From Schistosoma haematobium (taxonomy: Eukaryota > Platyhelminthes > Trematoda > Strigeidida > Schistosomatidae): a stretch of 64,000 nt of DNA. Shown here piece by piece: positions 34,695 through 44,825 of the stretch. Location: assembly GCF_000699445.3 (NCBI RefSeq), contig NC_067198.1, positions 29,181,536 to 29,245,535 on the forward strand, in the 5' to 3' direction. The translations under genes were made by a program, and so were the position numbers. Under the pieces are notes generated by a model. That model did not search any database, was not told the origin of the DNA, and saw nothing but the letters and a program-made list of their open reading frames with translations. Every line of letters begins with the position of its first letter. Position 1 is the first letter of the stretch.

Positions 34695-35810
34695 CCCAAT
34701 CTACTCAAAATACATCCATCTTATGGGGTTAAAAATCCTTTGCAAGCTTGGTTTGATTCCTTTCTCAGCAATCGACATCAAATAGTTAAAATGAACTCTA
34801 CATTGTCTAACGCTTTCCCTGTTAGAAGTGGTGTAATACAAAGTAGTGTCTTAGGCCCTTTGCTCTTTTTAGTGTTTATCAATGATATTTGTGAAAGATT
34901 TTGTGTGGGTAAGCTTCTTCTATATGCAGATGATCTTAAAGTAGTATATTCATTTTCTCCACATGAGCTGAAAAATATGCAAAATTGCATCACCATGGGG
35001 CTTAACAAGGTAGCACAGTGGTGCTTAAAATGGCAACTGGAGCTTAATACGGCTAAATGTGGATGGATATATTTCAGCGATACATCACTCAACTTAGATC
35101 TTACCATAAATGGTGAATTATTGTCTAGGTTACATACAGTAGTAGACTTAGGTACTCCCAAGACTTGTCGTTTACAGAACAGACATTGAAACAGACCTCT
35201 AAGTCTCAGCGTCTTGTAGGTTACATAACTCGAAATCTTTACAACACTGAGTCACGTATTCTAATGTACAAAGTTTGTGCTCGACCTCTTCTAGAATATT
35301 GCACGTTTATTCTTAGCACAGCGCGCATAAAGGATAAATTAAGGCTAGAATCAGTACAGAGACGATTTACACTTCGTACTCTTGGAGCTGATTGTACCTT
35401 AACTTATAGTTCTAGATGTAATAAACTTGGGCTAAACCCTTTATGGAGGAGGTGACTCAAACTAAATCTTATCTTTTTCTTCAAACTACTTGGTAAACTA
35501 TCCTTTACATCTAATCACGCGATTTAATATGCAGAAACTTCTCATTATGACATCCGTAATTCCTTGGCACTAGTGAAACAAACTTATTCCAAATCATCTA
35601 TTTATATGAATTACTTCCCCTATAAATTTTCTTGACTCTGGAATAATCTACTACAGTCTATCCGTACGATAAATTCACTCCCATTATTTGTTCGCTGCAT
35701 CGATGCATACTTCTCCTCTGAAAATGCATTGAATGTTCTAACACCTGTGAGTGTATCTCATTCCACAAGTGATATTATGGGAACTTTAAATGTTTAGCCA
35801 TTTTTATTAG
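34695..35810 (+). pseudogene. CR1-like non-LTR retrotransposon, RT and C-terminal relic
   Basis: The reverse transcriptase part starts near 34,695 (HPSYGVKNP in a shifted frame) and continues in the 34,740-35,189 frame: QAWFDSFLSNRHQIV, GVIQSSVLGPLLFLVFINDI, the catalytic YADD (LLLYADDLKVV), then a WCLKWQLELNTAKC thumb motif. A frameshift near 35,160 leads to the 35,165-35,455 frame (YNTESRILMYKVCARPLLEY, ESVQRRFTLR). Broken pieces continue to about 35,800 (WNNLLQSIRTINSLPLFV). The endonuclease is missing and the RT is 5'-truncated. It looks like a schistosome CR1/SR1-group element, with YADD still present. Confidence 0.88.
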
Positions 35811-36286
35811 TGCATTCTCTAAGTAAAACCACCCACTTGCTGTCAATATGTTAACACCATCCTTAGCAAGTTTAACTAATTTGAATAACATCAACAATAT
35901 ATCACTGTGTCACATGACACACGCATTTAGGTAGACCTGATTCATATATTTTGGTAATTACTGCTTTGTTTTTCCGTGCTCTGTGTTTTCGTTTTAATTT
36001 CTCTAGTTGTAGACAATTATCATTAATTCGATCTGGCACACGAATTGATCTTAATTACTCCGTTAATAAATCAACAGGCTGTCCATTTAAGAAAAATTAA
36101 AAATTCCCGGCTGATGCATTGGATTGCTGTAATACATGTACTACGTACACAATTACTGAACTAGTATACTTAAAACTTTCTTCTATCACATGTTTGTTCT
36201 GTACATCTAATGTTACTATTTATATCAAATTGGACATGCCTGTAAACTTGTGGGAATTCTGTAATTATTATTTTCAGAATATATAA
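35723..36286 (+). repeat. CR1-like element 3' end, inverted partner of 30,302-30,851
   Basis: This segment begins in the last codons of the RT relic and runs through its 3' UTR. It aligns in reverse complement with 30,302-30,851 over nearly its full length with scattered substitutions and small indels. The two could form a hairpin with about 550-bp arms around a 4.9-kb loop. Confidence 0.85.
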
Positions 36287-36930
36287 ATTATTAATTAAGT
36301 TTACAATTTCAGTAAATAATTATAACTGATTCAGGCTGGTTGTATACAGCTTATAGTCATATGATATGGATTTTTCTAAAGGCTTTAGTCAAGATAAATG
36401 TCTTACGGCTTTATTGTAAGACGCTACTCACAAGATTGCTTGTAAGTAGCATGAGGTGGAACGTGGTATCGGATTCGTCATATTCCTCAAACGAAAAGCA
36501 GGGTTTCAGTACATCAAAAGTACGGCCTACAAATAACACTTGATGACTAGACGAAAAGACAATTTGAATTACAGAATACATTGCAAGTTGCAAATGTGTT
36601 CGTATGATAGAAATTTTTTCTTTTGTTCAAGATATGGAGTAAAGTTAAAAATAAATAAATATTCTGTTCTAATATTGGAATGAGTATCTCATTTCATCAT
36701 GGATAGCATAGACTTGTGAAATATACTAATCACTTCAACTTATTATTTTCATCAAAAAATCTGAAGGTTAAGAGTGTACATTTTTGTGAGGTCCTTAAAG
36801 AGAACAAACCTACTTAACAACGTAATATAATACTTATTAATTATTGGGTTAACTTCAAATCTTGACTAAAACTGTATTCAAACTACATTTAATAAATATC
36901 TAATTACAAGTCTTGACTTGTACTTATTTA
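36287..36930. other. No supported gene
   Basis: A 67-codon plus frame (36,340-36,543) lies in a GC-balanced patch (GCATGAGGTGGAACGTGG), but no domain or splice context supports it. Confidence 0.4.
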
Positions 36931-36934
36931 TATT

Positions 36935-37130
36935 CGATAATTTTGTTGTTTGATTATATTTTCCTTGAAAAAGCTTGGACCAGATTGCCAGGCGAAACGT
37001 TGGATTTACTTAAAATTCATTCGCTGAGATTTTACAAATATATATTTTTCCTATTTAATGACTAACATTAACTCGGCGCCTAAATATTGTGAAACTATTC
37101 GTTCAGATTTAGACAAAAGTTCTTATTTAA
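36935..37130 (+). repeat. Dispersed repeat copy 3 (plus strand)
   Basis: Runs ATTCGATAATTTTGTTGTTTG, TTGAAAAAGCTTGGACCAG, CAGGCGAAACGTTGGATTTAC, then TTAACTCGGCGCCTAAATATT and GAAACTATTCGTTCAGATTT. It is the same unit as the copies at 24.5 and 24.9 kb. AGCTTGG and CCAGGC can pair and are followed by GAAAC, resembling hammerhead stem II and its junction, but the upstream CTGANGA is not present. Confidence 0.8.
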
Positions 37131-37790
37131 GATTTTAAACGGTTTATAAATTTATTGACCATAGACGAAGTATGTGAAACATTAGTTAAACAATTTATAT
37201 ATTTACTATAATAAGTCAATTGAAAATAGGAAATCATTTTTGTTAGAATGAATTCAATGTTTTAGCAATGATTTTTTTTTTATAGAAAATGGTAAAATGA
37301 AACAGGATAGTAACATGAAATCTGATCTAGTTAAATTTATTATATTAATATTTATCATTCATGTGAACTATGCAATAATAAAGTGTAAATCATGTGTCTA
37401 TGAATTTTTATTTATTTTTAATTTAAAATATTTAAAATTGCCACTATCATAATTCAATATGAATGTGATTTGTTAAAATAATTTTTATTAAACAATATAA
37501 ATTTTTATGTGTTTATATTTCACATGACAACGAATAACCACCTTAGGACCTAATTCAATTTAAATTATATTACTGAGTATATTGTATAATTTATTATTCA
37601 TTATTCATCAACAAGTATGTTATATGCAAATTCAGTAAATGAAATATAATGGTTATCAGTGTCCATTGTGAAAATACCACTTTCATATAATCAAGTTAAA
37701 TTGTATATATTTTAAGAGAGTTTTTTTTATCATAGACTCATAATCTGTAGAAATTATAGAGATGCGATTAATCAAGATTGAATATTTTAA
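37131..37790. other. No supported gene
   Basis: AT-rich; nothing recognised. Confidence 0.4.
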
Positions 37791-37803
37791 CAATAATATA
37801 CTA

Positions 37804-38364
37804 TCAGATGGGTTTTTGTGGAGATTGTAGTAATTTCAATGGTCTTCAGTGAGTTACTACCTCACAACAGACCTGGTTGAGCTCCACTGGTCACTACTTC
37901 TCACTAGAACTCCAGGATATACCTCGTGAAGCCAGTCACTAGTGAGCATATTTTTGATTAATATCAGATGGGTTTTTGTGGAGATTGTAGTAATTTCAAT
38001 GGTTAAGATCATGAGTGACTGGCTTCACGAGGTATATCCTGGAGTTCTAGTGAGAAGTAGTGACCAGTGGAGTTCAACCAGGTCTGTTGTGAGGTAGTAA
38101 CTCACTGAAGACAATGGTGAATGTGTCGCTCAATTTCGTGGATTAGTTGAAGTTAGACATTAACACCGTCGGATGCCGGCTCAGTGGTCTAGTGGTTAAG
38201 TGCTCGGGCGCGAAACCAGTAGGTCCTGGGTTCGAACCTCGCAGGGGGCGAGGTCGCGGATGCGCACTGCTGAGGAGTCCCGCAATAGGACGAAACGGCC
38301 ATCCATTGCTTCCAGGTTTTCCATGGTGGTCTAGCTTCAACTGACTCATGATCTTAACCATTGA
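37804..38364. repeat. Fold-back hammerhead SINE with 99-bp arms and target-site duplication
   Basis: A minus-strand piece of tail plus spacer (37,804-37,960) is followed by tail remnant and a full plus-strand SINE unit (spacer, head, ribozyme block, 3' part). Arms 37,842-37,940 and 38,014-38,112 are reverse complements with about one mismatch. A 41-nt tail segment is repeated directly at 37,802 and 37,962. The head has A box (CCGGCTCAGTGGTCTAGTGG) and B box (GGGTTCGAACC). The hammerhead block (38,263-38,308) keeps CTGAGGA and CGAAAC but has ATC at the cleavage site and a weakened stem III. AATAATATACTA at 37,792-37,803 and 38,365-38,376 flanks the unit exactly. Confidence 0.88.
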
Positions 38365-38373
38365 AATAATATA

Positions 38374-38760
38374 CTAACAAAGCAGAAACAAATACAATCA
38401 AGTGAGCCAATAAGAGCAGAGGATAAATATTCATCATCCTCTATTACTAAACATATAATCGAAACAGGCCATAGAATTGATCTAAACTCGGCTTTTGTGG
38501 TGTTGTATAAAAGTGTAAAAAGGTGTATACTAAGGTTTATTGAAGCCTTAACCATACGAAAACTCAAACCCCTTTGTGTATTCAAAAACGGGGCACAAAA
38601 TTAACATTAATACAACATTCAGAATGTTGTATAGAACCTGTCAAGGTCGAACTATTAAGTTTATTGAAGCCTTGGCTATTCGTAAATTTAAACCCCCCTT
38701 ATGTGTACAAAAACAATTTGTCGTAACCTTGAATTTACCTTGGTAATCCTTAAGTCATGC
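38374..38760 (+). pseudogene. Penelope-like element C-terminus with internal duplication
   Basis: A frame with DKYSSSSITKHIIETGH and LNSAFVVLYKSVKRCILRF ends in IEALTIRKLKPLCVFKNG. About 50 nt later the end is repeated as TIKFIEALAIRKFKPPLCVQK, closing with FVVTLNLPW and TAA. These are the C-terminal residues after the GIY-YIG domain of Penelope-like elements. The RT and the YIG motif are absent. The minus-strand relic at 12 kb shares the DDKYPSS region. Confidence 0.82.
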
Positions 38761-39970
38761 TATGGCCTAGGATAACGCGACAATTTCTTATCCTTTCTCT
38801 CCCATTAGTTATTTTAATTGTACTTTTATTTGTTTGACCTTTATTAATTTTCATATAAAAATGCCCTGACAAGTATATGTGTGACCAGATTGTTCGAAAT
38901 GTATAGGGCTAATACATCACATTTTTCAGATCAACTCCGTCTTCTCATTGTTCTATAGGAATTTATAAAAGGGACTAATTGCTTTAAAGTAATTAGAACA
39001 TTATCCAATCTATACATGAGATGTTTTAAAATAGTAAAGTGTAAGAAGTGTGAAAGGTATACATAAATTATGTTTTGTGCTATAACATCCTGGTCTACTA
39101 TAAAAAATCGAAATCGAAACTTATAATAAAAGAGCTGTGAAATGGTACTTCACAATTTTAATGTGTATTTTCTCAAAAAATCTGTTTTTAGATATTTTAC
39201 CAAAACTTTTCATGAGTCATTTGTCATAAAATAACCAGTCTTGATGATCAAATAATAATAATAATAATCAATTAATGAAACAGTGATGACCTCAAACGAC
39301 TTTCATTTACAAGTTGAATATTACATACTTTATAATATTAAATAATTGTCTATTAAAGCTGAAATACTTCCATGCAGTGTTGTCTAGTATAAGAGATTGA
39401 AAGTAAATGAAAATTATTGGATAGTATGGAACTTCTAGGCAACGTTCACCATTGATAGCGAGAAGTATATTGCAATTCGACGATCTACATGTCCATATTT
39501 GAATAATTCATAAAATAGTCCAATTATCCAATACAATTAATAAGTAAAGTAAATGTCTAACTTGCAACATAGTTGGACTTTATTAGTTATGATTAAAAAA
39601 TTGGAAATTCAATAGCCTATGATTGTTTAATAGTTAAAATATTTGTAAAAATGAATGTAATTTTGACAATGGTTTCTGTAAAGGATTTATTGTTTATTTT
39701 TTTCAAATAAGCTAAAGCTTTCAATGCACTCTATTCAATTTATATAATTAAAGGACTATAATAAATGAATTATGTAATAATAACAAAGTACGTTAGAATT
39801 GATAAATTAATAAAGTAGCATGCACTGTACTTTAAGTATAAGGAGGAGGATAGAAAATGTTGACGAATATATGAAGTAAATAGTAATAATAAGTTGCGTA
39901 AATCCTAATAATATAATTACGTATTTGTATACTAATCGAAGAAGTTATTGACCAATTTAAGCAAACTTGT
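38761..39970. other. No supported gene; upstream flank of the Tyr-rich gene
   Basis: AT-rich sequence with an (AAT)-rich patch near 39,255. No dispersed repeat of this window and no coding frame are recognised. Confidence 0.45.
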
Positions 39971-39979
39971 TAAAAGTAA

Positions 39980-39986
39980 TATAAAA
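39980..39986 (+). promoter_or_regulatory. Candidate TATA box of the Tyr-rich gene
   Basis: TATAAAA lies 81 bases before the ATG, giving room for a start site near 40,010 and a short 5' UTR. A CACGT motif follows at about 40,008 (TTACACGTAA). Such AT-rich DNA gives chance matches, so this is a suggestion. Confidence 0.4.
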
Positions 39987-40066
39987 CAAGAGTTATTCAT
40001 GATTTTACACGTAAATATACATATATATTTTCTCTTATAAACAGTAACAAAAAGAAGTTTGTCTAA

Positions 40067-41449
40067 ATGAAAGTGTTAAATATAAGACAATTAATATTAA
40101 TCATATTTTTAATTATTCGGTCACAATGTTTAGGATATATTATGTTAATGTCACAAGACAATAGCAGATATCAGCAATATCTACCAAATACTTTAACTTA
40201 CTATACTACTGAAGAGGATATTATTTCAGGTGAACAGCCATATTATGAAGGAACCGGTGAAACATATGACGCTTATCAAGTAATACCGTATAGATATGTT
40301 GTTGACGAAGATTATATTAGTAATAATGGTGTCGAGTATGAAGACACTGGAACTAATTTGAACTATTTGCCTACTTCAAATTATCAGGTTAACTATGATG
40401 ACATTGGTCAATACTATGGACCAGTTGAATACAGTGGTACGTATAATGATTATGCAGGCCATGATTATAATGCTCAATATGATGAATATTATCCAAGACA
40501 AGATGTATTAGTTAATTATCAAACAAGAACGGTTGGAAGACATGCTACTGAAGGTCAATATAATGATCATTATGAAAAAAATTATTACGGGAATGAAGAC
40601 AATTATGAAGATAACCTCCACAATAACTATGATACATATAATGCTGAGAATAATGTATATATTCGTGATTATTCTAATCTACCTACAACATCATATAAAC
40701 ATCAAAAGTATGTACCGCATAGTTTAGTCTATTTAAAAGATTATTTTCCAATTGATGATAAATTATATGTATTTTATCCCAAAAATCTAAAACAAAAGTA
40801 TTATACTCTTCGTACAATTCGACTTAAACATGGTCAATTTAGTCCATATTTCTCAAGCAAATCAGCGAAAAAAAATCCAAATGGAGGTTTTAAAGAAATT
40901 CATCCAAAATCAAATACAGAATATCCTCATGGTTACAAAAATTTGGGAATTAATGATTATAATAAAAATGATTATTATTATTATACTGAATCAAGTGAAC
41001 CATCAAATTATATCCCTTCAAATTATCATTCATACAATAGAAAAGTGAACTATAAACCAATAGACATATATTCATCAATAAATTATAACCATGGTAAAAA
41101 TAATAATCATGCCAAAGCACTTTATAATAGTATTACTAATAACAATAACCCATATAAATATTCATCAAAGCAAGATTATAATGATTATATTGAGGAAAAT
41201 AAACTACAAGATGATATATTTCTATTTGGTGATGCTTTAAAAACAACAGATTATGAAGAATCAATCTCATATCATCATAGTGGTAAACAAGATCCAAAAG
41301 GTAAAATTAGAAACTATTTCAATTATGATATCTATGGTAGAATGAAACGTTCTGGCAAGTCGAAATTCGGTGGTGGAACTAAAAAATATCATACAGTTAT
41401 TGATAGTGATAAAAGAAAGAATAAACATTATGTTACATATCTTCCATAA
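40067..41449 (+). CDS. Secreted tyrosine-rich protein, candidate eggshell (vitelline) or cross-linked structural precursor
   Basis: An uninterrupted 460-codon frame, the longest in the window, with no introns. Residues 1-23 form a signal peptide (MKVLN, hydrophobic LILIIFLII, then SQCLG). The mature part has 70 Tyr in total, or about 15%, with many Asn, Asp, Lys and Ser and no Cys; the only Cys is in the signal region. Tyr occurs as YY, DY and NY every few residues, with YYYY near residue 310. The N-terminal two thirds are acidic and the C-terminus is basic (GRMKRSGKSK, KRKNK). No repeat unit or known domain is obvious. Composition fits tyrosinase-cross-linked eggshell precursors of trematodes, which are also intronless; other gland or adhesive secretions are possible. 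Function is inferred from composition only. Confidence 0.8.
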   Translation: MKVLNIRQLILIIFLIIRSQCLGYIMLMSQDNSRYQQYLPNTLTYYTTEEDIISGEQPYYEGTGETYDAYQVIPYRYVVDEDYISNNGVEYEDTGTNLNYLPTSNYQVNYDDIGQYYGPVEYSGTYNDYAGHDYNAQYDEYYPRQDVLVNYQTRTVGRHATEGQYNDHYEKNYYGNEDNYEDNLHNNYDTYNAENNVYIRDYSNLPTTSYKHQKYVPHSLVYLKDYFPIDDKLYVFYPKNLKQKYYTLRTIRLKHGQFSPYFSSKSAKKNPNGGFKEIHPKSNTEYPHGYKNLGINDYNKNDYYYYTESSEPSNYIPSNYHSYNRKVNYKPIDIYSSINYNHGKNNNHAKALYNSITNNNNPYKYSSKQDYNDYIEENKLQDDIFLFGDALKTTDYEESISYHHSGKQDPKGKIRNYFNYDIYGRMKRSGKSKFGGGTKKYHTVIDSDKRKNKHYVTYLP

Positions 41450-41591
41450 ATTAGATAATAATAATATAAATCAATATAGATATTGATATAATGGTTAATA
41501 CTTGTCAATCATATCTAGGAACATTGAAAGTTCTGTATGCATCATATGAACAAATGAAATGATGACGAGCATATATTGTTTACTAATTCAA

Positions 41592-41634
41592 AATAAATTG
41601 TAAGATTTATATGTTTGTATTTTTTCTTAATAAA
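41592..41634 (+). terminator. Poly(A) signals of the Tyr-rich gene
   Basis: Two AATAAA hexamers, at 41,592-41,597 and 41,629-41,634, lie 143 and 180 bases after the stop codon. The second is followed by a T-rich stretch. They imply a 3' UTR of about 160-210 nt. Confidence 0.55.
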
Positions 41635-41939
41635 CAACCATTACCTGTATTTATCTTATTTTTATAACATTCAAGTAGTATGTATTAGAAAAGGTTGATT
41701 TCTTGTTGTAAGTAATTTTAATTAAAAATTATTGAAAACTATGAAGTATTCAATAAATGTCAAATTCAATGGTAAGTGGCATTCTTACTTTTAATTTGAT
41801 TGACTTTATAAAAATTTTGACCCTCTTACTTGCTTAATATATTTATTTATTTGTTTTCCAGAAAATGTATTTTTCCATTGATGATGTTAAAAAATTGCAA
41901 ATGATTAGACTTTCCTTGCTGCCATCATATGTATCCTGA

Positions 41940-42180
41940 GCATTGATGTTTAGGACTGTAATCGATCAGTCTCTTATTGGGATATGTGCATCCTGTGATG
42001 ATTGACTTAAGTCACAAGCATTATAAGGAGGAATGGATGATGGCTAGAAGTGCACAAGTTAATAGCTATCAGAAGTTAAGTGAAAAAACGCAATGGCGTT
42101 TGATTCTCAGAATGAACATCAATCCATCTGACGAGCCCATAATAGAACGAGACGCGAGTCCTGGATTCCACTACTAACCA
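41940..42180 (+). repeat. Smα-type SINE copy with degenerate hammerhead
   Basis: The 41,948-41,995 segment is shared with 14,808-14,885. Then come a decayed tRNA-like part, CATCTGACGAGCCC (CTGACGA core), an imperfect stem II, GAGACGCGAGTC and CTGGATTCCACTACTAACC, the typical Smα 3' end. The GAAA junction reads GAGA and stem II is broken, so activity is unlikely. Confidence 0.75.
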
Positions 42181-42329
42181 ACGTCCATGAGTGAGTTTTG
42201 TTCTCCGTAAAGTTAAGGTTTATCTGATATATTCAATGATGACTATATTACAGGCATCAATTAAAATGATGCATAAAACCAGTTCCAAGTGACTCACTTT
42301 TTGCACAACACACGAAACAAGTTTCAGTG

Positions 42330-42815
42330 TAGGGTTGTGTAGGTTTTTAAGTTTTACTGAAATCGTGTACCAATAAATGTTAAACAACCATTGGAAACTT
42401 GATCGGTTAATGATTTCAGTGAGAGTCAACAATCTCCACGATTCTATGCTGTTAATTACCATGTGCTCACTGGTGGCTAGCTTGGACAGGGAATTCTTAG
42501 AGTTCCTGTGAGAAGCCAGTATCAGTGAAACTCAACCCTATCGGGGGTGAGGTAGTTACCCACCAAATACAATGGAAGATGGTCGCACAATACCGTGGAC
42601 TGATTGATGTTAGACATTAATACAGCTGAATGCCGGCTCAGTAGTTTGAAGGTTAAGCGTTCGCGTGCTAGACCGGAAGTTTTGGATTTGATTCTTGCGT
42701 GCAGGGTCGTGGATGTGAATTACTGAGAGGTCCCGCACTAGGATAGAACGCCCGTCGAGTCATTCCAGGTTTTCAATGGTGGTTTAACTTTGATCGGTTC
42801 ATGATTTCAGTGAAA
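42330..42815 (+). repeat. Hammerhead SINE unit with spacer and preceding tail
   Basis: An inverted tail and GGTTTTC-type piece (42,330-42,410) is followed by tail (CAACAATCTCCACGATTC), the 170-bp spacer (CTCACTGGTGGCTAGC..., CAATACCGTGGACTGATTG), a tRNA-like head (GCCGGCTCAGTAGTTTGAAGG, weak B box) and a degraded hammerhead (TACTGAGAGGTCCCGCACTAGGATAGAAC). It ends in TTTTCAATGGTGGTTTAAC and GTTCATGATTTCAG. Confidence 0.75.
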
Positions 42816-43600
42816 CGAAACAAGTGATTAAATGAACAGAGATCAATGGAATGTAAAGATCTAAGAGAACCAATATCGGACAACATAACGAAATACAGAT
42901 AAAAATGACTTAGATGATATTAGTATCTACTGCACACGTTTCCATTTCACTGTAATCAGTCTCTCAGTGGACTATTTACTTCATATGAATTCGGAAGTCA
43001 CATATCTTCAACAGGGTTTATAAGGAAAGCATTTTTATAACAAGAAGATTCAATAAAAAATGATTTTATGACAGTTCAATTAGATGTATTTTGTATAAGC
43101 AGGTTAGGTTAAATAATTAAATGAGGATGAAAAGAGTAGTATTGTTGTCTAAGATATAAGTGGTATATGAATAATATTTACTATTAATAGCGTCTTAGGT
43201 AGAGCAAACAGCGGTCTTGAATAGAGGATATTCAAAGTATAATAATAATATTGTTCAAAGTATGTTGCAATATCCAAATAACATTTCAGATCAGGCTACT
43301 ATTGTAATTGTACAATAGGAATAAAGTTTTTGTTGTAAGTAGTAAAGCTTTTACAATGAATTAAGGAAGATTTGTGGTTCAGGTGATTGATTTTATGGAG
43401 ATTCGTTGTATGAGATGGGTTGTACAGTCGTACAACATTATCCTTCTGGATGAGATCAACAGCACACAAACTTCAGATGGTGAGGAATTTGAGTTTCTGC
43501 AAATTTCGTCCAGAAGGTTAGTTAAAGGTTCACAATTAAACCACCAAACCCAAAGAAACTCCAACAATAACGATTATTTTGTCCCAGTAAATGTATGGGT
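42816..43600. other. No supported gene
   Basis: AT-rich to about 43,350, then a mixed part with a 122-codon frame whose start (43,374-43,600) is unidentified and whose end belongs to the RTE relic. CCTTCTGGA at 43,442 and TCCAGAAGG at 43,510 form a small inverted pair. Confidence 0.4.
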
Positions 43601-43604
43601 TGGT

Positions 43605-44825
43605 TTAAATAGAATCACAAGGAATGGATCACTGTTGATACACTGGCTAATATCCAAGAAAGGAGGAACAAGAAAGCAGCAATCAATACCAGCCGAAAAA
43701 GAGCAGAAAAAACCAACGCACAAGCTGAATACACAGAAGTAAACAAGCAAGTGAAGAGGAGCATCAGAAACGACAAATGTAAATATGTAGAAGATTTAGC
43801 AACGACAGCGGAAAAGGCTGCAAGAGAAGGAAACGTGAGACAACTGTATCACATAACAAAGAAAACCCTCTGGAAATCGCCGCAAATCAGAACGACCAGT
43901 GAAAAGCAAGGAAGGCAAGGTAATCACCAACATTGAAGAGCAACGAAACAGGTGGGTAGAACACTTCAAAGAACTCTTGAATCGACCAGCTCCACTGAAC
44001 CCACCCAACATCGAAGCAGCACCCACGGACCTCCCAATCAATGTTGGCCCACCAACAATTGAAGAAATCAGCATGGCCATCAGACAAATCAAGAGTGGCA
44101 AAGCAGCAGGACCGGACAACATTCCAGAAGAGGCACTAAAAGCAGACGTAGCGGCAACTGCAAGGATACTCCACATTCTCTTCAGTAAGATTTGGGATGA
44201 GGAACAAGTACCAAAAGACTGGAAAGAAGGACTTCTGATCAGAACACCGAAGAAAGGCGATCTCAGCAAGTGTGATAACTACAGGGGCATCACTCTTCTC
44301 TCAATACCGGGAAAAGTCTTCAACAGCATATTTACAACTGAGGAACATCTGGAACTGAAAGCAACTGTCAACCAACACCAAGGTCAGGATTTTCAATACA
44401 AATGTCAAGACAGTTCTACTGTATGGGGCAGAAACTTGGACAACTACGAAAGCCATCATCCAGAAAATACAGGTGTTTATTAACAGTTGTCTACGCAAAA
44501 TACTTCAGATCCGTTGGCCGGACACTATTAGCAACAATCTACTGTGGGAAAGAACAAACCAGATCCCAGCGGAGGAAGAAATCAGGGAGAAGCGCTGGAA
44601 GTGGATAGGACACACATTGAGGAAAGCACCCAACTGAGTCACAAGACAAGCCCTCACATTGAATCCTCAAGGCCGAAGGAAAAGAGGAAGATCGAAGAAC
44701 ACACTACGCCGAGAAATGGACATGAGGAAAATGAACAAGAATTGGATGGAACTAGAAAAGTAGGCCCGGGACAGAGTGGGTTGGAGAATGCTGGTCGGCG
44801 GCCTATGCTCCATTAAGAGTAACAG
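43605..44825 (+). pseudogene. RTE-type retrotransposon relic with internal deletion
   Basis: Starts in the linker between endonuclease and RT (TVDTLANIQERRNKK), passes frames with VKRSIRNDKCKYVEDLATTA and EREGN-RQLY, then the open frame 43,899-44,483: IEEQRNRWVEHFKELLNRPA, IKSGKAAGPDNIP and KKGDLSKCDNYRGITLLS, which are RT motifs 0-2. At about 44,330 it jumps to the C-terminus ([15 protein letters not shown] in another frame), deleting the catalytic FADD region. It ends with [24 protein letters not shown] and AGRRPMLH and an AGTAAGTAAAT 3' repeat. It is GC-richer and more purine-rich than the surroundings, as expected for a relatively young insert. Confidence 0.9.

Noticed and set aside
38147..38344. 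65-codon frame through a SINE, and similar frames at 3,264, 24,611, 25,376 and 58,066
   Set aside because: These are translations of SINE copies, with the same peptide pattern in each; they are not genes.
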